A stretch of 10,000 nucleotides of DNA, from positions 63,201 to 73,200 of the forward strand of contig CAUJGJ010000189.1 in the NCBI GenBank assembly GCA_963170055.1, given 5' to 3'. Each line of letters begins with the position of its first letter. Positions within the stretch are counted from its first letter, which is position 1. A program made the position numbers and the translations under genes. Of the stretch, positions 5,816-10,000 are shown piece by piece. The stretch is from Halisarca cf. caerulea. Its lineage: Eukaryota > Porifera > Demospongiae > Chondrillida > Halisarcidae. The notes beneath the pieces are model-generated. The model was not told where the DNA came from, ran no database searches, and saw nothing but the letters and a program-made list of their open reading frames with translations.

Positions 5816-7271
5816 ATATATGGGTTGTGTACAAGCATAATTGTTTCTTTTTTTCAACTAAGTGTGTAGGCAGAAGACATGAGTTAATTGTTTGCTTATT
5901 TTAATAGATTCAAAGAATCCAGTGAGCGGTAGCTATACCAACGCTACAAACCTCACACTAGTGGCAAGCACTAGTGTCAACCGGCCAATACAGGATTTGC
6001 AGATCACGTGACTACAACAAAGGCATATCCTCTCCCACTCCTAAAGTTGCCAAATATTTATACGTACGATTACCCAGTGATCGTACAGAGTCTACATGAT
6101 GTAACCTCCCCCTTGCACCCTGTGTATGGGCCTAATTTATGCCTAGTCTGTTACATGTAGCATTATGCGGTTCCATAAAGCACACATTTAATGGTAATGT
6201 GCCATCAAAGAAGGCTGTACCAGCAGTGAAACATCCAAACAGAGGGAACATTGGGGACAATTCACTTCATCTGCTTTTGTTGGCTGTAAGGAGAGTGTCA
6301 GGTTTAGGGAGAATGCATGTCAGATTATAGATAACATTGGATTATATGAGGTTTCCCTGTACCTCACAAGATCCTCATGTGTATTAATTCCGAGTGAATG
6401 TCGGAGGGCAGGGTGCCACTGGGCATCTCTGCTACAATCAAGTGAGGAGACAAACAGCAAGGGCAAGGAGTTTGCTTGCATATCAGTGGACTGTGGTGAA
6501 ACCTTGGGAAAAGTCATGCTCTTCTTACTCAAATGAAACTTGAGATTATCTTGTTCTTTAAACCAGGGAGGGATTTGAATGCATTAGTAATCTGACACCC
6601 AAGGCAACCTAATTATGGGTCTGACAGATGGGCCATCTAATTAGCCTTATCGCAGTCCTGGATGGCTTGTTCCACTACAACCCTTGTTTCTTCATTGTGA
6701 GAATCAATTCCTTGAAAAGTTGTTCAGTTGCATTTCAATTGCATGCTTGAATATTATATCAATCGTAAAGAGAATCGATATGGTTTACAGGACATAAACA
6801 GGACCACCTCAGTTTGTGCATTTAAGGGAACACGGAAACCATAAAGTAAATGCATATTCTTTGTTACAAATCCCAGGGGAGGCTGGAAATCCTTCACTCT
6901 TTCAAAATGACAACAACAAAGCAATGTATATGGGCCAGATAGAGCATTGAAGCAATGACTGCATGGGCCAGGACATGAGTCCAAACGGGTTCATGTGTGC
7001 TGTATTAGTCTGTGTACTTGAGGGACAGGACTTGGAGTGTGCCTATAATATCCTGAAGTTGTGCACACACACACTAAAATCATGAGACTAAGTACTGATT
7101 GTAATTTATAAGGAAATATCGAAGGAGAAAATAAAAATTAAATCATATCGGAAATTCATTATAGTCAATCTGAATTTAGTACCCAAACATAATCTATCAC
7201 ACGAATTTGTTCGACACAACATGTTTTTGAGAATGCATAGAAAGAGTGTTAGATACAGTGTAGACTCCACT
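5815..7271. other. Long stretch without an assignable gene
   Basis: About 1.45 kb. It contains a short hairpin (5955-5977), a TCACGTGAC E-box at 6004-6012, and AT-rich TTATACGTACGAT near 6059. Open frames of 60-76 codons (6139-6330 plus, 6320-6532 minus, 6754-6984 minus) match no family I recognise and lack clear splice borders. A short CA run lies at about 7063-7074. It could be intergenic or intronic. Confidence 0.35.
5955..5977. other. Perfect 9-bp inverted repeat (hairpin)
   Basis: ACACTAGTG and CACTAGTGT are exact reverse complements separated by GCAAG, giving a 9-bp stem with a 5-nt loop. Each arm also contains the self-complementary CACTAGTG, so the same bases read as a direct repeat of an 8-bp palindrome. 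Confidence 0.6.
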
Positions 7272-7284
7272 GTCGCTAGGAAAC
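7272..7284 (+). promoter_or_regulatory. Candidate RFX X-box
   Basis: GTCGCTAGGAAAC fits the X-box form RYYNYY-N(1-3)-RRNRAC with a one-base spacer and keeps the near-palindromic GT-GC/GG-AAC look of RFX sites. It lies 107 bp upstream of the start codon at 7391, in the range typical for ciliary-gene X-boxes. The consensus is degenerate and several chance matches per 10 kb are expected, so position is the main support. Confidence 0.25.
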
Positions 7285-7294
7285 AACTCCTATA

Positions 7295-7300
7295 CACGTG
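7295..7300 (+). promoter_or_regulatory. E-box CACGTG upstream of exon 1
   Basis: CACGTG in the context ACACGTGATCATG, about 90 bp upstream of the candidate start codon at 7391. Confidence 0.3.
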
Positions 7301-7335
7301 ATCATGTTAATGTATTCCCGTTTGTGTGCGTTTTA

Positions 7336-7360
7336 GGGCGGTGTAGCGAAAACCCCGCCC
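7336..7360 (+). promoter_or_regulatory. Paired inverted GC boxes, TATA-less promoter
   Basis: GGGCGG at 7336-7341 and CCCCGCCC at 7353-7360 are Sp/KLF-type GC boxes in opposite orientations, 30-55 bp upstream of the candidate start codon. The surrounding 7320-7660 is visibly CpG-rich (about eleven CpGs in 7500-7650) within a CpG-poor neighbourhood. No TATA box is seen, consistent with a CpG-type housekeeping promoter. Confidence 0.5.
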
Positions 7361-7390
7361 ATTCCATGCGTGTTTGCAGTGAGGGGAAAG

Positions 7391-7459
7391 ATGAGCGAGT
7401 TCGGGAAGAGAAGAAAGGACCGAAATATAATGTCCGTTCGTGACAGAGCTATTAAAATG
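7391..7459 (+). CDS. Probable first coding exon of an unidentified gene
   Basis: An ATG at 7391 opens 23 codons, MSEFGKRRKDRN then IMSV then RDRAIKM, and runs into a consensus 5' splice site, ATG|GTGAGT (donor at 7460). The exon ends in phase 0. The start has A at -3 (AAGATG). An in-frame TAG lies upstream near 7334, so the N-terminus is complete. GC boxes, an E-box and an X-box-like site lie within 120 bp upstream. The peptide is short, basic and not recognisable. I searched the following 1.5 kb for a phase-0 acceptor with a coding-like continuation and found none convincing, so the next exon may lie beyond the window. An out-of-frame ATG at 7366 opens a 25-codon ORF overlapping this exon. 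Confidence 0.5.
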
Positions 7460-8698
7460 GTGAGTCTTTAGTTTCAAAACTACACTGTGCAGCTGTTGGC
7501 CCGGAATACGTGTGCATGACAGCTGGAATCGTTGTATGAGCGCGCCAAACGGAAACTGCCCGAGGTGGCTTCCCCAAACCCCTGGTGCAGCATGCAGTTG
7601 CAGCAAACGAATCGAGCACTGCGTTGCAGCCAAAATTCGGCACAAGTGTACTCAGTACAGCTTATTTGAACCACCAGTCTCCCCACAATCTTAATCCTAT
7701 TCGTTAGCTGTCGACAGTGTTTGAATTTAAGCAATCATTAGTGTCCATCCAAGCATTGTGGTAGTGATGGTGTGTGTTCTGAATGATGTCATGTGCGTGT
7801 TGTGTGTTCAAGCACAAAATCTTTCATCAGTCTGTGTGAGTGTGTAGGGGATGGGGGATTGTATCAGCCCAGTCCCACTAATTGTTGCTAACTTTCGGAT
7901 ACGTTGTGCTAGTCTGGCATGAGGTACACACAGAGGGGGAGATGGTGGACTGCTCTAATGTATGCTGTAGTTTCCAAGGTCTTGCACACTGCACGTAGCC
8001 CAATCAGGTCACGATCAGCAGTACCCGCACCCGTTCTTGTTTTGTCGTCTGCTATAACTTGCGGAAAAATTGCAAGTGTTGGAGTAGAGAATAGAATGCG
8101 TCTCAGTTGGTGCAGATATGCTCCTAGCCAGTGAAGCATGACTCATCCTACATCTTACCTTACACCAAGATATAATATGTGTGATTCAGTGATATATCAA
8201 CTCCTACACTTATTGTTTGCTGTGTAAAGTGTAATTCGAGATACAATTTTGAAATTACAAATTAAATTTACATTACTTAGCTCTGAGTAGTCAGTAATGA
8301 AGTGACATGGGATTGGCTGTAGTTGTAATTAAAAGGAAACTCATATTCATCTCTTTATCTGGAAAAGGTGTTCTATTTTTGTCTGGGCCTTGTTTACCAC
8401 GTGTAAGAATATTCATATCCTGTGGAATGATATTCATAGGCTGCGACTGCTTTAATGAAATTCACTGCTGACTCCTAATGGTATTCATTTGTTTATGAGA
8501 TGCACTTCCCACCTGTTCACCAATAGATAAGGTCATCTCCTCACTGGACATAACATAGTGACAGATGTATTTATGGCAGGGTTGGTGAATTTTGTTGGGT
8601 TTATAATACTAATTGCAGAATCTATTATTTTGTTTGTGGGTGTGGTCAGAATGTCAAACAATATTCGAGGATTGTTTATTATGTACACACCTGCAGCT

Positions 8699-8700
<2 letters not shown>
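7460..8700. other. Presumed first intron, no exon recognised
   Basis: Starts with the GTGAGT donor. The first 200 bp remain CpG-rich. Open frames on both strands at 7452-7734 and 7909-8139 overlap one another and match nothing I know. A 50-residue hydrophobic frame at 8558-8700 runs into the TG tract and has no supported exon borders. Four TATTCAT motifs cluster at 8344-8488. Confidence 0.35.
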
Positions 8701-8782
<82 letters not shown>

Positions 8783-8783
8783 A

Positions 8784-8861
<78 letters not shown>

Positions 8862-8933
8862 GTGTGTAAGTGTGTGAGTGTGTGTGTGTGTGTGTGGGTG
8901 TGTGTGGGTGTGTGTGTGTGGGTGGGTGGGTGC
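8701..8933. repeat. Large (TG)n microsatellite with GGG-rich 3' edge
   Basis: About 233 nt on the plus strand: an 80-nt uninterrupted TG run (8701-8780), then GGAG- and GCG-interrupted runs, TAAG/GAG steps at 8868-8880, and a tail with GGG triplets at 8896, 8906, 8920, 8924 and 8928. It is the longest of the window's five long tracts. Confidence 0.97.
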
Positions 8934-9074
8934 ATCTGTGCGTGCATGTGTGTACCTGTCTGTGTACCTGCCTGTGTGCCTGTGCTTGAGGAAGAATCTT
9001 GAAGCATTTTATTTGACACTAATTTACACTCAAGAAAGGCCAGAGTACATGCACTCACCTCGCCCATCAACCTA
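8934..9074. other. Spacer after the TG tract, no gene recognised
   Basis: Begins with degenerate TGTGTACCTGCCTGTGTGCCTG-like sequence derived from the TG tract, then ordinary sequence. No exon is supported. Confidence 0.35.
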
Positions 9075-9120
9075 CCCACCCCTCACCCCACCCACCAACC
9101 TACCCACCCCCTCACCCTGC
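9075..9120 (-). other. G-quadruplex motif and C-rich 28-bp duplication
   Basis: On the plus strand CCCACCCCTCACCCCACCC (9075-9093) gives the minus strand four G-runs with loops of 1, 3 and 1, an ideal G-quadruplex motif. A second C-rich copy of the CCAACCTACCCACCCC type follows up to about 9118, so the stretch is an imperfect tandem duplication. It could also serve as a polypyrimidine tract before GCAAAG at 9119-9124. Confidence 0.6.
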
Positions 9121-9181
9121 AAAGGTAATTTTGAGGAACTTAACTGAAAATGAGTTTCTAATGAAATCAGAATGTGCTGTA

Positions 9182-9226
9182 CAGTGAAACCTGCATAATC
9201 AGACACCCCTATGATCCAACATTCTC
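9182..9226. mobile_element. Tigger/pogo-like transposon end
   Basis: After TA (9180-9181) the sequence reads CAGTGAAACCTGCATAATC, then AGACACC, the expected look of a Tigger/pogo-type terminal repeat with its TA target. It runs directly into an 80-bp tandem array whose units contain related AATCTGACC and GATAATCCAAC motifs. No opposite end and no transposase are present. Confidence 0.5.
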
Positions 9227-9398
9227 TCTAATCTGACCGTACTTTGAGGTAGTTACACTCACCACACTAAGGTATTCTGAGAGTCACTTGATAATCCAAC
9301 AACTTCTGTAATCTGACCGTACTTTGAGGTGGGTACGCTCACCACACTAAGGTATTCTGAGAGTCACTTGATAATCCAACATTCTCTGTAATTGGATG
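9212..9398. repeat. 80-bp tandem repeat joined to a transposon end
   Basis: TAATCTGACCG recurs at 9229 and 9309 and, altered, at 9389, giving an exact 80-bp period with about 2.3 copies counting the partial left unit. The two full units differ at only a few positions. Each holds GTACTTTGAGG, CCACACTAAGG and CTTGATAATCCAAC. The CTTGATAATC core is shared with the 54-bp array at 2844-3019. Confidence 0.85.
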
Positions 9399-9706
9399 CT
9401 TACTTGTAGCCTGCGGGTGTGAGTGCATGTACACACACACATCACGTACATGGCAGGCATGTATTGGTACACTGTGTGTGTGTCTGCAGTTGCACCTGGC
9501 TTGTGTAACTTGCTAATTATAGTAGGTTGATGAATAACTGTGTGCCCAGGTGTAGCAGGATTTCCAACTCTGTGATTTGGTGGTTAGATGTACTTCAGCT
9601 TGTACTGCACCAGAATCACGCTCATATCCTATAGTCTGTGTACAGACAACTACCCAGACCTGTTTTCACGGCTAGTTCCTCCCTCAGCCTCTGATTTGTA
9701 CACCAG
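9399..9706. other. No gene recognised
   Basis: Unique sequence with a short CA run (about 9431-9440) and a GTGTGTGTGTCTG run near 9474. The plus-strand open frame starting at 9588 is carried into the following minisatellite and is not credible as a gene. Confidence 0.4.
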
Positions 9707-10000
9707 TGTTGGCGGTGTATTAGCGGTATTGGTAGTATTAGCGATATTGGTAGTATTAGCGATATTGGTAGTATTAGCGATATTGGTAGTGTTAGCAGTA
9801 TTGGTAGTGTTAGCGATATTGGTAGTGTTAGCAGTATTGGTAGTATTAGCGGTATTGGTAGTATTGGCGGTATTGGTAGTGTGTTAGCGGTATTGGTAGT
9901 ATTAGCGGTATTGGTAGTATTAGCGATATTGGTAGTGTTAGCGGTATTGGTAGTGTTAGCGGTATTGGTAGTATTAGTAGTATTGGTAGTATTAGCGATA
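9707..10000. repeat. 18-bp minisatellite, truncated by window end
   Basis: About 16 copies of an 18-bp unit, GTATTAGCGRTATTGGTA, itself two related 9-mers (GTATTAGCG and GTATTGGTA style). Variation is nearly all A/G transitions (GTATTA/GTGTTA, GCGATA/GCGGTA/GCAGTA). A 2-nt insertion near 9880 (AGTGTGTTAGCGG) breaks the otherwise open frame, which would read (VLVVLA)n. The array continues past the window edge. Confidence 0.95.

Noticed and set aside
7480..7734. Several overlapping open frames of 60-112 codons on both strands
   Set aside because: They shadow one another in a CpG-rich region where stops are rare; no family is recognisable and they lie inside the presumed first intron.
7909..8139. 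Overlapping plus and minus open frames of 71-76 codons
   Set aside because: No recognised domain and no convincing splice borders that keep the phase of the exon at 7391.
8558..8700. Hydrophobic frame resembling a transmembrane segment
   Set aside because: T-rich sequence readily gives Phe/Ile/Leu/Val codons; it runs into the TG tract and lacks exon borders.
9125..9187. Phase-0 exon after the C-rich tract and GCAAAG, 20 codons before TGA
   Set aside because: The tract is better explained as a C-rich duplication, the exon ends inside a transposon-like end, and nothing links it to the exon at 7391.
9588..9887. 99-residue frame with a hydrophobic (VLVVLA)n tail, resembling a membrane protein
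   Set aside because: The hydrophobic part is the 18-bp minisatellite; the frame ends at a 2-nt insertion in the array and the non-repeat part has no coding character.

Overview
This window looks like nuclear DNA of an animal, probably an invertebrate. The basis is one clear BTG/Tob-family antiproliferative gene, a TATA/poly(A) gene layout, candidate spliced exons with GT-AG borders, many long (TG)n microsatellites, several minisatellites, and Tigger/pogo-like transposon ends next to TA dinucleotides. CpG is visibly rarer in most of the window than around the BTG gene and around 7320-7660, a pattern seen in methylated genomes. The phylum cannot be fixed from the sequence. A sponge or another non-vertebrate metazoan would fit.

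Layout. Positions 1-950 hold a (TG)n tract and a 37-bp minisatellite whose unit reads as two heat-shock-element-like modules. Positions 950-2400 are mostly unassigned, with one weak plus-strand exon candidate (1397-1484), a second (TG)n tract and a diverged 36-bp direct repeat. Positions 2380-3472 appear to carry the 3' end of an unidentified minus-strand gene: a penultimate exon, an intron of about 0.86 kb containing a 54-bp minisatellite made of transposon-end-like units, a last exon and an ATTAAA signal. Positions 3551-3681 are a Z-DNA-prone TG tract.

Positions 3850-4760 are the best-supported gene: a single-exon BTG gene with a compact promoter (E-box, two AP-1 sites, two ATF/CRE-like sites, a perfect CArG box and a TATA box), an upstream ORF whose stop overlaps the BTG start, a 152-residue CDS and an AATAAA signal.

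From 4760 to 7290 no gene could be assigned. This stretch holds a Tigger-like end, a 97-bp repeat, a TG tract and a short perfect hairpin. At 7270-7460 there is a probable promoter and first coding exon on the plus strand (69 nt, ending in a consensus GTGAGT donor); its later exons were not found. The rest holds the largest TG tract, opposite-strand G-quadruplex motifs, a second Tigger-like end fused to an 80-bp tandem repeat, and an 18-bp minisatellite running off the window end.

The only gene with a recognisable function is BTG, a CCR4-NOT-linked antiproliferative factor. Its promoter resembles that of a serum/stress-inducible immediate-early gene. No operon-like or multi-gene system is visible.
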